Assembly: GCA_963923035.1 (NCBI GenBank)
Contig: CAWUKT010000035.1
Span: 1 to 64,000, forward strand
From: CAWUKT01 sp963923035
GTDB lineage: Bacteria > Bacteroidota > Bacteroidia > J057 > JADKCL01
Reading direction: 5' to 3'
Length of the DNA: 64,000 nucleotides
The notes beneath the pieces are model-generated. The model was given only the letters and a program-made list of their open reading frames with translations. It ran no database searches and was not told where the DNA came from. The position numbers were made by a program, and so were the translations under genes. Positions 18,201 to 24,966 of this stretch are shown here, piece after piece (position 1 is the stretch's first letter; each line of letters opens with the position of its first letter).

Positions 18201-18822
18201 AAGGAAGCCAGCCCATGAAACGATCTTCAGAAGAAGTCTTGAACTTGGTGCGGATCAGCTCCTCATTGGCCACGATATTGGCGTGGGACACCATTACGCC
18301 CTTCGGGTCACCGGTAGAACCCGATGTGTACTGAAGGAAAGCGGTCGAATCCAGAGCAATCTGTCGATTCGGGGAAAAGGTCTGCTTGTCCTGCGCAGAG
18401 ACATCGAGCAGGGGAATTCCAAATTCGGCGGCCAGTTCCTTCACGAAGCGGTACCCCTTCAGCTCAGGGGTCGATAAGATCATCGCAGGCTGACAGTCGT
18501 GCATGATGCGTCGCACCCGGTCGGTGCTGCGGGCATTTCCCGGCGGGGTCGCCGGGACTGCAATCCGGTTCGCGTGGAGCGTTCCCAAAAAGGCGGGCAC
18601 AAACAACAGTCGCTGGGGAAACAGCAACAAGACCCGGTCTCCCGCATTTCCCTGCTCCTTCACCTGTGCTGCAACCCCTTCACTGATTTGCAGAATTTCA
18701 TCAAACGTCCAGCTTTCCAATGCCTCCTTTTCGTGGATAAAATGAAATCTCCCCTGCCCCTTTGCAGCGTAGGCATGGATATACTCAAGAATGGTCCCCA
18801 TCGCAGGAAGCTGATCAGTCAT
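12295..18822 (-). CDS. NRPS: FAAL-ACP-C-A-PCP-(TubC-like)-C
   Basis: A 2175-residue assembly-line protein. About 1-545 is a fatty acyl-AMP ligase (LQYTSGSTGDPKG near 170, GWLPFYHDMGLIGN, TSSGKVRRG near 515). A carrier domain with Ser near 575 (YSYGLDSLKM) follows. The first condensation domain (about 625-1060) has LHLLTDG, keeping the second catalytic His. The adenylation domain (about 1070-1560) shows YTSGTTGRPK, TNTYGATEAS, YRTGDLV and SIGKVDKK. The second carrier is at about 1619 (GGNSLQAL), then a TubC-docking-like segment (about 1680-1730) and a terminal condensation domain (about 1745-2165) with SHLIFDG. There is no thioesterase or reductase. The layout predicts an N-acyl-aminoacyl thioester that the last C domain transfers to an unknown nucleophile. 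The 204-base gap to the divergent PPTase gene must hold the promoters; I saw no exact TAnnTTTG element there. Confidence 0.93.
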   Translation of the reverse strand: MTDQLPAMGTILEYIHAYAAKGQGRFHFIHEKEALESWTFDEILQISEGVAAQVKEQGNAGDRVLLLFPQRLLFVPAFLGTLHANRIAVPATPPGNARSTDRVRRIMHDCQPAMILSTPELKGYRFVKELAAEFGIPLLDVSAQDKQTFSPNRQIALDSTAFLQYTSGSTGDPKGVMVSHANIVANEELIRTKFKTSSEDRFMGWLPFYHDMGLIGNVLHPLYMGGEVWLMDPMTFLKYPHQWLEAISTYNITVSGGPNFAYDHCVEQIRELSPDIRLDAWRVAFNGAEKVRQSTLERFGERFGKAGFQENAWLPCYGMAETTLLISSPENTDLRVERGQVSCGEAAPNQLVVVKEGQECEEGQEGEIWVQGTSNALGYWGKKRESKAIFGAQLKGREGYFLRTGDLGFQLGGQLYITGRLKDLMIVRGRNIHPEDVEASLSGLEGLVANGAAAFSTEEEDHEKLVLVVEVRKRNGQSYGDVVHRIRERVAEEFELALDAIVLIRRGTLPRTSSGKVRRGTTRQRYWEQKLHVLEIGNSPLPRIQRTSPIQQVLESVLETPISDPHQSLYSYGLDSLKMVQFLTQLESHRQEALEIESLPQPLTLSTLETWLGERKKQESQEEIRQAPLSPFQAAIWKNYQLVPECSVYHVPVDLEMPQTLGVDQLKERLLELVRRVPLLRSHFVLENSQLRMETQADGELFVPDLEAIKVQTESGFQLARNRFFRSPFELDKYPLWRIARVEMPGKSPRLWLVFLHLLTDGVGIQHILRFLIRGEGRVGNHSYLDWSRRAIEHWGQERKAESRKYWQGLLTDHEPLQLPLGETSFSSSVGTLRRQVPKALWARIRAHAEQLETTSTVICLAAYALLIGRLAGTRDILIGVPVQLRTQPAEWELVGPLLNTVLVRVQVRPGAEFTELIQQIHQQLVEEAPQHRFPIDELLALLDPRDERQHFPLTGIFFNTVLSLDSQLSLFDFFPGMQGLASNFLLNFYLAPSKDRLEIRMDYREDVLNSALLDRLLAEMTEMLDMIVSDAPVLGLPGICNPNYWRKSEGGNWLAGIKNRIQDRYFSPGTILELLQDQSRRTPDRVALVQRSRRVSYGELEEKARELAGYLMESGVKKGDFAVLLMDKTLEVPLAFYAMMKLGAILVPMDIGWPPERIRELILELEPVFITYNEGGKALWNQLGLECPHYFLDFDAKIEHRGKESFPEIGPSDLVYGMYTSGTTGRPKCTLNYHLGLHNRFRHMDRRYGQSEEEVALFSSKYDYDAGLWQLFWPLCNGGKSILPKTYEEVDFETFCSLVREHQVTFLDFVPTVFDVFVDYLELHPERVAELQSLKQILIGGEYVNASSIRRFRELLPQVGFTNTYGATEASMGTVFFEIPAEVPDKIPIGQPIDHVLAVVLNEMMEPVERGEVGELYLGGDCVGAGYYKSPEKTAASFIRSPYKGLENGRWYRTGDLVRERENGNIEYIGRRDAQIKRGGVRIEPEEIEQVLLSHPKVQQAALVVAPSHNHLVAYLVGTEISFPELRSFLSGKLPAAMIPDGAAVLPSFPRISIGKVDKKALAKEPYAPFQLISKDASSAPVEYSGSEARLKVMLEDYFGFQLPPEFILNNYAAMGGNSLQALELTGRIESVFGIRLAPLKLLTAPSFRQLTQEIDQRIAASGQRWDFEGDTVNAASEQEIQNFLSHAYCAGWQVQANGEGGLSLLGLNSSLDARVEHFIQENAGAILASASSERPGRYLASYLQQAVWRFLIDRGNSNISFGVVLDQPMEVERLQRAFMQLLERHEALRTTFALEGDQLWQECLSPDQDHFRVLSMEAMPLAAARARCKELRNEVFDIFGAPLLKAYCFPLQEGGSLVFFVVSHLIFDGLSIPVFGRDLAAFYLNEGYKLPEMGSSYRDHIQSTAFAVENGLLAEARSYWERLAAQVPPFHPFRVEKDGVTEEVTYATLRDTVMITGEDFAAVEAFCHRARIFPSDFFLLLETLLIRHFSGNLKMLISSSVHNREDFERKDLVGLFTNSLFQLVEMEPVGNVVEWGAELVQETIRSREFNAYPHNLVWDEFFAPQGFQHHEIRRYKYNFIDLVSKDLVEMRARLGGETLELPPLPFSSNYLLLLVVREQGQYRLHVELNARFFDELGLGKIRNYLVETMKRICRQGIEDIETLTNFIDTDSNK

Positions 18823-19026
18823 CTGATTTCAAGGGTGATTGAATGGTGTGATTTCTGAACTCTTTGATTGTAGCAATACTGGAATTTCAAGATAGAATTA
18901 TTTTCACAATTCGCCGACTGGGCTCAAAATGAACAGTAGAGAGAATCGGCGACAACGGCACAGGACAATTTTGTACATTCATCTCGAGGATGGACGACAA
19001 AGCCTCCTCAGTAACTTTTCTTTGGA

Positions 19027-19698
19027 ATGATCCAGGTCCTGGTCACTCATATCGAAGCGGACATTTCCGCGCTACAATTGAATGTCATTCGTGACCTTCT
19101 GCCCGCCGAATCCAACTTCCGCGCGGATCATTTTCTAGTCCCCGAGGACCGGCAACGCAGCTTGCTGGGAAAGGCCCTTCTTGGACATTGGCTCCTTCAG
19201 GGAGGCCATTCGCTTCTTTTGCTGGAGAAATTGGACAAGGACCCTTTGGACCGCCCTTTTCTTCCGCTGGACGCCGATTTTAACATCAGTCACTCAGGTA
19301 AATTCGTCGTGTTTGTCGCTCAATCCCAGGGCAGGGTTGGGGTGGACATTGAGGAAATCCGTCCACTTGGCTGGGAGAGGCTTCAGGCTTATTTTCCTCC
19401 CTCTACCTGGCAGGAAATCCTAATAAGTGATAGCCCATTGCCTGATTTTTTTCGGAATTGGGTGGTCATGGAATCCATAGTGAAGGCTACCGGACAGGGA
19501 ATCGCCGCTCTGACGAAATTGCCGGCTCTGAACCTGAACGAGATTGTATTTCAAGAGCAAGCCTGGAGAATCCACCCCTTGGAGGTGGCAGATGGCTATT
19601 GTGGTGCGGTGGCCAGCAACCAAGTCGACGAAGCCATTCAAACCCGCTTCCTCCCTCCTCAATCGCTCTTTCAAGTCATTCAACAGAGTCTCCCGTAA
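19027..19698 (+). CDS. 4'-phosphopantetheinyl transferase (Sfp type)
   Basis: A 223-residue protein with the Sfp-type motifs: FNISHSGKFVVF, the metal-binding VGVDIEEIRPL, and WVVMESIVKATGQGI, the WxxKE-A-xxK box. In that box the usual Lys before Glu is Met, while Glu and the later Lys are kept. It should load phosphopantetheine onto the NRPS carrier domains and onto the free ACP encoded 83 bases downstream. It is divergent from the NRPS gene across a 204-base intergenic region, a typical arrangement for a dedicated pathway PPTase. Confidence 0.92.
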   Translation: MIQVLVTHIEADISALQLNVIRDLLPAESNFRADHFLVPEDRQRSLLGKALLGHWLLQGGHSLLLLEKLDKDPLDRPFLPLDADFNISHSGKFVVFVAQSQGRVGVDIEEIRPLGWERLQAYFPPSTWQEILISDSPLPDFFRNWVVMESIVKATGQGIAALTKLPALNLNEIVFQEQAWRIHPLEVADGYCGAVASNQVDEAIQTRFLPPQSLFQVIQQSLP

Positions 19699-19781
19699 AA
19701 TTTCTCATCCGGTGAAATCTCACCGGAAAGCTGAACGAAGGATTTCTTTTTCCCACTGCAACAGCTTATTTTCACATTACT

Positions 19782-20087
19782 ATGTTCAACAAATGGTTTT
19801 CGAAGAAAGGATCGGCCTCATCCGTTGAGGAACAGGATACCTTGTCCGTGGTCGCGAAGTTGATTCGGGAAGTGATGGGAGATCAACTTCCCGAGGGAGC
19901 CCACCTGGGCTCCGAGACCCGCCTGGATGCCATTGGGTTCGATTCCATCAATTATATCAATCTGGTTTTGTCCCTGGAGGATGTATTGGATGTTGACATG
20001 GAAACCATCGTCAAAGACCTTGACATTGGGAGCTTCCAGACGATTGGGGATATTTCAAAATTTGTGGAGGAGTTTCCGAACCGATAG
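19782..20087 (+). CDS. Free-standing acyl carrier protein
   Basis: A 101-residue carrier protein. After a basic, serine-rich N-terminus (MFNKWFSKKGSASS) it has the four-helix ACP pattern, with the phosphopantetheine serine in AIGFDSINYINLVLSLEDVL. The neighbours are the PPTase just upstream and a convergent amidohydrolase 8 bases downstream. It may accept an acyl group from the ligase at 5618-7237 or from the NRPS FAAL domain. A free ACP next to two alpha/beta hydrolases also resembles exosortase-A-associated loci. The acyl group cannot be predicted. Confidence 0.9.
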   Translation: MFNKWFSKKGSASSVEEQDTLSVVAKLIREVMGDQLPEGAHLGSETRLDAIGFDSINYINLVLSLEDVLDVDMETIVKDLDIGSFQTIGDISKFVEEFPNR

Positions 20088-20095
20088 GCGTAGTC

Positions 20096-21049
20096 CTACC
20101 TTTTTTCCAAGCCCAATACCCGGGAGGCATTTCCATACATCACTTTTCGGAGCGCAATCTCGTCCCCCTCGGGATGCAATTCGTGGTAGAGCCGCGGGAT
20201 CATGGCCGCGATCCGCTGAAGTGGAGTCAGCAGGTTGAACAAGGGCCAATCGGTCCCAAACAGAACCTTGTCCTGGATACCCGGCGTAAACATGGCGCCC
20301 ATGGCCGACTTCATTTCGTCATTCACCGTCGGAAAAACCGAATGGAAGCCCGCGATGTCCGCATATACATTGGGATGTTCCAGCAATGCCAGGACCTCCG
20401 GCCTGAACAGCCGGAATCCGGCGTGGGCGAGGATGAATTTCGCCTTGGGAAACCGCGGGGCGACCTCGGAAATCAGCGTCGGCTCCGCCAGTTCGTTGGC
20501 CAGGGACTTCAAGGAAGGCCCCGTGTGGATCAGGACGGGCAATTCCTGCGCGTCACAATAAGCGTACCAGGGGTCCAGACTCGGATGGTCGATCCCGTAG
20601 CCCATCGGCGGATACAATTTGAGTCCCGCAAATCCATATTCCTGGATGCCTTTTTTGAACAGCTCCAAGCCAGCCTCACCCCGTCGCGGGTCTCCGCTCC
20701 CAAACACGGCGAACCGCTCCGGATAGTGACGCACTAACTCGGCGTGGACTTCGTAAATCCCCTCCAAATCCAGCGGCGCTTCTCCCATTCCCACCCCTCC
20801 ATCAATGATCAACAGGACCGACTTTTGGATATTGGACTTGTCCATCTGCTTCAGCAGCTGCTGGCAATCATCGTCCTTCAGGAAGGCCCGGATCAACCGG
20901 CGAATCTTGTCGGCTGAAATTCTGCGGTTTCCGCTGCCAGCTGAGCCCTGGAGAAGCTGGTCGAAATTTTCCACCATCCCCTCGACGAAGGCAGCGGGGA
21001 AAATCTTGTCAAAAGCCAGGTGGGTATGGATGTCAATGATGGGCAGCAT
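20096..21049 (-). CDS. Metal-dependent amidohydrolase (amidohydrolase_2 type)
   Basis: A 317-residue TIM-barrel hydrolase. Metal-ligand motifs are in the expected order: DIHTH at 6-10, LKLYPPMGYG, a strand-4 LIHTG, a strand-6 LAHAG and a terminal FGTDWP with the catalytic Asp. This is the amidohydrolase_2 / decarboxylase-like family (isoorotate and gamma-resorcylate decarboxylases and lactonases belong here), so it could hydrolyse an amide or lactone or decarboxylate an aromatic acid. It ends 8 bases from the convergent ACP gene and starts 6 bases after the alpha/beta hydrolase, forming the 3' end of a four-gene minus-strand operon. Confidence 0.87.
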   Translation of the reverse strand: MLPIIDIHTHLAFDKIFPAAFVEGMVENFDQLLQGSAGSGNRRISADKIRRLIRAFLKDDDCQQLLKQMDKSNIQKSVLLIIDGGVGMGEAPLDLEGIYEVHAELVRHYPERFAVFGSGDPRRGEAGLELFKKGIQEYGFAGLKLYPPMGYGIDHPSLDPWYAYCDAQELPVLIHTGPSLKSLANELAEPTLISEVAPRFPKAKFILAHAGFRLFRPEVLALLEHPNVYADIAGFHSVFPTVNDEMKSAMGAMFTPGIQDKVLFGTDWPLFNLLTPLQRIAAMIPRLYHELHPEGDEIALRKVMYGNASRVLGLEKR

Positions 21050-21055
21050 GAGAGG

Positions 21056-21868
21056 TCATTGTTTCGGGTCGAGGGAAGTATGAACCGCTTGCAAGACGGC
21101 CATTTGAGTTTCATCAAAGCCAGGATTCGTCAAACTGTCCCAAAAGGGCTCGCCTCCCACTTCGGTCTGCAAAACGGGATGGTGTTTTCCGGCAAATTCG
21201 ACGAACTGGTTGACGGCCCGGTGCGTCCTCGCCTGGGTCAATTTGATGATATGGACAAGGGAGGAGGGTTGGGACAAAGAACCGGGGTCCCGGGGCAGTG
21301 ATTCAATGAATTGAATGGCTCGTTCGGAGAGGGGAAATCCTTGAAAATCTTCGTAGGTATGACCATTGATGTTCATCTGGTGGCCATCAGATGGGATACG
21401 GTGAATCTTTTCGAAAGCGTCCCGTCGCAGACGTTGTCCCATCAGGAAGCGCTTCCCATTCCCAACTGGCTCCACCAGTACCAGCCGGGAGAAAATGCCG
21501 TACTCTTGGTCCAGAGTCAGGGCGAAATCTGCTCCCCAACGAATTCCGAAGGCGATCAGAGGATCATTCTTATCCAGAATTTGTCGTCCCAGTACTCCGC
21601 CATCCTTCAGGCTTTCTTCAGGGTCAAACTCCAGTCCGGTGCCTCCACTGTCTCCGGTCCCCACATAATCCCAGCGAATGATTCGCCAGCCCTGATCAAG
21701 CAGGGCCCTTTCCACCGATGCCTGAATTCCCGCTGATCGTTTGCGCTCATCCAACAAAGGATTGAAGAACATCACATTGCCTTTGTGGGGAACCACAGGC
21801 AATGTCTCCTGAATCCAAATCCAGCGCCCCGGCCGAATCTCTTCCAGTCTGAATTTTTCAAACTCCAT
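21056..21868 (-). CDS. Alpha/beta-hydrolase-fold protein, exosortase-associated hydrolase-2-like, nucleophile replaced
   Basis: A 270-residue protein. The ATG at 21868 is supported by fit to the fold, and the gene overlaps the upstream hydrolase by 11 bases. The sequence VMFFNPLLDERKRSAG and then IIRWDYVGTGDSGG is characteristic of the hydrolase-2 partner in exosortase-A loci. At the nucleophile elbow it reads AFGIRWGADFAL, so an Arg stands where Ser, Cys or Asp would be expected. It may be a non-hydrolytic partner or use other chemistry. Family placement is from memory of motifs and needs a profile search. Confidence 0.7.
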   Translation of the reverse strand: MEFEKFRLEEIRPGRWIWIQETLPVVPHKGNVMFFNPLLDERKRSAGIQASVERALLDQGWRIIRWDYVGTGDSGGTGLEFDPEESLKDGGVLGRQILDKNDPLIAFGIRWGADFALTLDQEYGIFSRLVLVEPVGNGKRFLMGQRLRRDAFEKIHRIPSDGHQMNINGHTYEDFQGFPLSERAIQFIESLPRDPGSLSQPSSLVHIIKLTQARTHRAVNQFVEFAGKHHPVLQTEVGGEPFWDSLTNPGFDETQMAVLQAVHTSLDPKQ

Positions 21869-22724
21869 TTCCCACCTCCTTTCCTTCCATCCAATCCCCC
21901 ACATGAAGCGCCACTTCCTGCTTCCACTTCCACCCCATAAAGCTGTGATCAGCATTCGGAACGACGGCTTCATCCAAGTGCTTGATGCGCCCCGATGCCT
22001 TTTCCGCCTCCCAGTAAGCCTTGTACCGATCTTTCTCGGGATCGTTGCCCCCGTATAGGCACAAGACCCGGTCCAAATGGCCGACGGACGAAGCGGATGG
22101 AGAGCCAGACGCTCCTTGAGAGATGGGCCGTTGTTTGGGGAAAATGGTATAGAAAATTCGTCGGGGACGAATTTGAAACCGGAGGATTTTCCCCCACGTT
22201 TCCCTGCGAAATAATTTCAGGTAATAGGTGCGCAATGAAGATGCGTCTACTTTCTGGGCCTTCCCGACGATGGTACTTGGCGAGAGTAGAATCGCCTCCT
22301 CAAATCCATTTTCCCGGGCAAAAGTCGCCACGGGGATACAGCCCCAGGAGATGCTCATCCAAATCAGAGGCACTTCCAATTCGTCCAGTTGCTCCCGCAC
22401 CTGGCCGAGGTACAGGGCCACGATTGCGTTCAATTCCTCCAGGTCCTTCCATTTCCGGACCCCGGAATGCTTCCAGTCATAGCTGTCGCCGTTGGGTGGC
22501 AAGTCGAGGGTCAGGGTCCCAATTTCTTGTTGGAAGAGGTGGTGTGAAATGTCAACGAAGATACGCTGGGGACCGGTGCGGGTGCCGGTCAAAGCCGGGA
22601 CCATCACCACCAGTTTCCGGCAATTGGGGGGCAGACGGAGGACCCCCTGAATGCGGCTTTCCTCGCCCTTCACCACAAATGCCTTTTGGTGGGGGCCCCA
22701 ATGGATGGCTTGTGGCTCCTTCAT
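21858..22724 (-). CDS. Alpha/beta hydrolase, exosortase-associated hydrolase-1-like
   Basis: A 288-residue hydrolase. The opening strand LVVMVPALTGTRTGPQRI and the oxyanion region resemble the hydrolase-1 family of exosortase-A loci. The likely nucleophile is the second Ser of IWMSISWGCIPVA, the acid lies in YGGNDPEKD and the His in NADHSFMGW, so the triad appears complete in contrast to the neighbour at 21056-21868. It starts inside the stop of the GNAT gene (ATGA overlap, 22721-22724), so the genes are translationally coupled. It could cleave a thioester, act as an acyltransferase or release a product from a carrier protein. Confidence 0.75.
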   Translation of the reverse strand: MKEPQAIHWGPHQKAFVVKGEESRIQGVLRLPPNCRKLVVMVPALTGTRTGPQRIFVDISHHLFQQEIGTLTLDLPPNGDSYDWKHSGVRKWKDLEELNAIVALYLGQVREQLDELEVPLIWMSISWGCIPVATFARENGFEEAILLSPSTIVGKAQKVDASSLRTYYLKLFRRETWGKILRFQIRPRRIFYTIFPKQRPISQGASGSPSASSVGHLDRVLCLYGGNDPEKDRYKAYWEAEKASGRIKHLDEAVVPNADHSFMGWKWKQEVALHVGDWMEGKEVGNGV

Positions 22725-23239
22725 GGACCGACCTCCAACCGGTAAGTGGCGTAGGCCTCGTCCTCTCGCCAGAGGGAAAAGCCAGCTTGCTCAGCGACCT
22801 TGCGACTGGCAATATGCCAGGGAGGGCACAGGGCGACCAATTGAGGGACAGTTTGGTGGTCCCGAACGAACTTCACCACCGCCTTGAAGGCTTCCCCCGT
22901 AAAGCCTTTTCCCTGATGCCCGCGGTCAATGAAATAGCCGATTTCAGCTTGATTCCCTTGGAAATCAAACAACAAGACCTCTCCGAGGAGTTGTTCACCC
23001 TCCCAGAAACCGAAGGCGAGAACTTTTTTCAGCAACCATCCCATCCGCATTCGTTTGACAAACGCCTTGGCTTCCTCCACCGTGTCAATCTGCTTGACCC
23101 ACTCCGGCAGCACTTTCGCCAGGTGATCCTGATTGGCCCGGATGAGGTTCAATACCGCTATTTCATCTCCCTTCTGAAAGGGACGAATGACAAGACGCTG
23201 GGAATTGAGGGTGACGGTAGACGGGTGGGGCATCGCCAT
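22721..23239 (-). CDS. GNAT N-acetyltransferase (RimJ/RimL type)
   Basis: A 172-residue protein beginning with the RimJ/RimL opening TLNSQRLVIRPFQKGD. The acetyl-CoA loop is RGHQGKGFTGEAFKAVV and the terminal region has NIASRKV-like HIASRKVAEQAGF. A second ATG lies two codons downstream (23233). It is the first gene of the minus-strand operon with the two alpha/beta hydrolases and the amidohydrolase. The substrate is unknown: a protein N-terminus, an antibiotic or a pathway intermediate are all possible. Confidence 0.85.
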   Translation of the reverse strand: MAMPHPSTVTLNSQRLVIRPFQKGDEIAVLNLIRANQDHLAKVLPEWVKQIDTVEEAKAFVKRMRMGWLLKKVLAFGFWEGEQLLGEVLLFDFQGNQAEIGYFIDRGHQGKGFTGEAFKAVVKFVRDHQTVPQLVALCPPWHIASRKVAEQAGFSLWREDEAYATYRLEVGP

Positions 23240-23371
23240 GGGCAGGAATATCGAAAAAACTTCCCATAGATAAAAAGGGGGTGGTTAGGCGGCCAAATCA
23301 ATCCCTTGGTCGAAGAATTGCAAAACCAAATTGGTTTCGTAATTTGAGTTGCGACTGCAATCCCCTCTTTC

Positions 23372-24160
23372 ATGATTGAACTGGACAAAGTGACCATGCG
23401 ATTTCCCATATCCAGACGGTATGTGGATTATGTGCTACGTCCATTTTCTCCCCCCAAATACTTTACTGCACTGAACCAGGTCAATCTCTCGATCCAGGCG
23501 GGAGATCGGGTGGCGATTTTGGGGCCCAATGGGGCCGGAAAAACGACCATGCTCAAACTGATTGGGGGATTGATCTATCCCAGCGAAGGAAGCCTGCTGG
23601 TGGAGGGGCACAATACGGTCCTGGCCAATCGGGAGGCGCGCAAATCCGTGGGCTACGTCCTGAACGAGGAACGTAGCTTTTACTGGCGGCTGACCGGATT
23701 CCAGAACCTGATGTTCTTCGGAGCACTGGACAACCTCCGGGAAGAAGATTTGGAACAACGGGTTCACCACTGGACCCAGCTCGTGGGCCTGGAAAAGGCC
23801 ATCCACAAGGAAGTATCTAAGTATTCTTCTGGCATGAAGCAACGCCTGGCTTTGGCCCGGGGCCTGATTCCCAACCCCTCCATTCTGATCCTTGATGAGC
23901 CGACCCGGACCCTCGACCCGATTGCCGCCATCGAAGTCAAGAACATCCTCCTAACCAAAATCCATCAATCCCAGATTCGGACCCTGCTGATCGCCACTCA
24001 CCGATTGGATGAAGCCAGCGACCTCTGCAACAAGATTTGCATGATCAAATCGGGAGAAATCCAGTTTTTTGGGTCCCGGGAGGACGTAGAAGAACGATTT
24101 GGAGACCTGGAAAAAGGCTACCAGGCAGTTTTTGGAACCCCTAATAAGGAGACTGAATGA
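23372..24160 (+). CDS. ABC transporter ATP-binding protein
   Basis: A 262-residue ATPase of the ABC-2 exporter class. Walker A is LGPNGAGKTTMLKLIGG, the signature motif is KYSSGMKQRLALARGL (SSGMKQR), Walker B is SILILDEPTRTLDP, and the H-loop is LLIATHRLDEA. The N-terminal segment with YVDYVLRPFSPPKYF before the core resembles ATPases of polysaccharide or daunorubicin-type exporters. The stop overlaps the ATG of the permease gene (ATGA), so the two subunits are coupled. It is the plausible export system for the cluster product, or for a glycan of the adjacent envelope locus. Confidence 0.93.
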   Translation: MIELDKVTMRFPISRRYVDYVLRPFSPPKYFTALNQVNLSIQAGDRVAILGPNGAGKTTMLKLIGGLIYPSEGSLLVEGHNTVLANREARKSVGYVLNEERSFYWRLTGFQNLMFFGALDNLREEDLEQRVHHWTQLVGLEKAIHKEVSKYSSGMKQRLALARGLIPNPSILILDEPTRTLDPIAAIEVKNILLTKIHQSQIRTLLIATHRLDEASDLCNKICMIKSGEIQFFGSREDVEERFGDLEKGYQAVFGTPNKETE

Positions 24161-24966
24161 TGTGGTACAAAGCCAGAGCATTTTTTCGCCGGGACCTGAT
24201 CATCGAGACCAGTTACAAGATGGCTTTTCTCCTCAGCCTCCTGGCTTCGGTCTTTCCCATCGTCTCCTTCTTCTTCATTGGCAAACTTATGGAGGGCCAG
24301 GAAAACCCTTCACTCGATGAGTATGGAGGCGCCTATTTCCCCTTTGCCCTGATTGGCCTGGCCTTCACCCGCTTTTTCCAACTTGCAATCACGACCTTTT
24401 CCAATACCATGCGACGCGCTCAGATGGCTGGTTGTCTGGAAGCGATCCTGAGTTCCCAGACCGACTCCCGCCTGGTCGTCCTCTTTTCATCGACCTATTC
24501 CTTCGTAGCGGCTACCTTCCAACTAATCGTCATGTTTGGGGTCGGAGTCGTGCTCATGGGCTTTAGCTTTGCGAATACCAATGTTCCGGCGATGCTCTTG
24601 TCGGTCTTGCTGTCCCTCATCGTATTTGTCAGCTTTGGGATTCTGGCAGCGGCGGGCACCATCATCTTCAAAAAAGGCGAACCTTTCTCCTGGTTTTTTG
24701 TAACGGTCAGCGGCATCCTGGCCGGGGCCCTCTTTCCCATTGAAGTCATGCCGGAATGGCTACAATCCATTTCTCTGATCGTTCCCATCACCTATTCCCT
24801 TGAAGCCCTTCGGCTCTCCATTCTCCAAGGGCATAGCATTGCGATGCTCAGCGATCAACTGCTGATCCTCGCCGTCATTGGCGGCGTGATGTTGCCGGCC
24901 AGTCTTCAGTTTTTCAAGTGGAGTGTGGAAAAGGGAAAACGAAATGGGTCGCTCGTCCACTATTGA
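24157..24966 (+). CDS. ABC-2 type transporter permease
   Basis: A 269-residue integral membrane protein with about six hydrophobic segments (for example KMAFLLSLLASVFPIVSFFF, ATFQLIVMFGVGVVLMGFSF, LLSVLLSLIVFVSFGILAAA) and a final charged tail. The segment FVTVSGILAGALFPIEVMPE matches the conserved ABC-2 permease region before the last helices. It forms an exporter with the ATPase it overlaps. Its end overlaps the convergent flippase gene by 7 bases, marking the right border of the biosynthetic locus. Confidence 0.9.
   Translation: MMWYKARAFFRRDLIIETSYKMAFLLSLLASVFPIVSFFFIGKLMEGQENPSLDEYGGAYFPFALIGLAFTRFFQLAITTFSNTMRRAQMAGCLEAILSSQTDSRLVVLFSSTYSFVAATFQLIVMFGVGVVLMGFSFANTNVPAMLLSVLLSLIVFVSFGILAAAGTIIFKKGEPFSWFFVTVSGILAGALFPIEVMPEWLQSISLIVPITYSLEALRLSILQGHSIAMLSDQLLILAVIGGVMLPASLQFFKWSVEKGKRNGSLVHY

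Noticed and set aside
21866..21885. Strong Shine-Dalgarno-like AGGAGGT before the ATG at 21868, and a similar GGAGGT before 27652
   Set aside because: Both lie in the coding end of the upstream gene and encode its residues; Bacteroidota rarely use strong SD sites, so I do not treat them as evidence beyond start placement.
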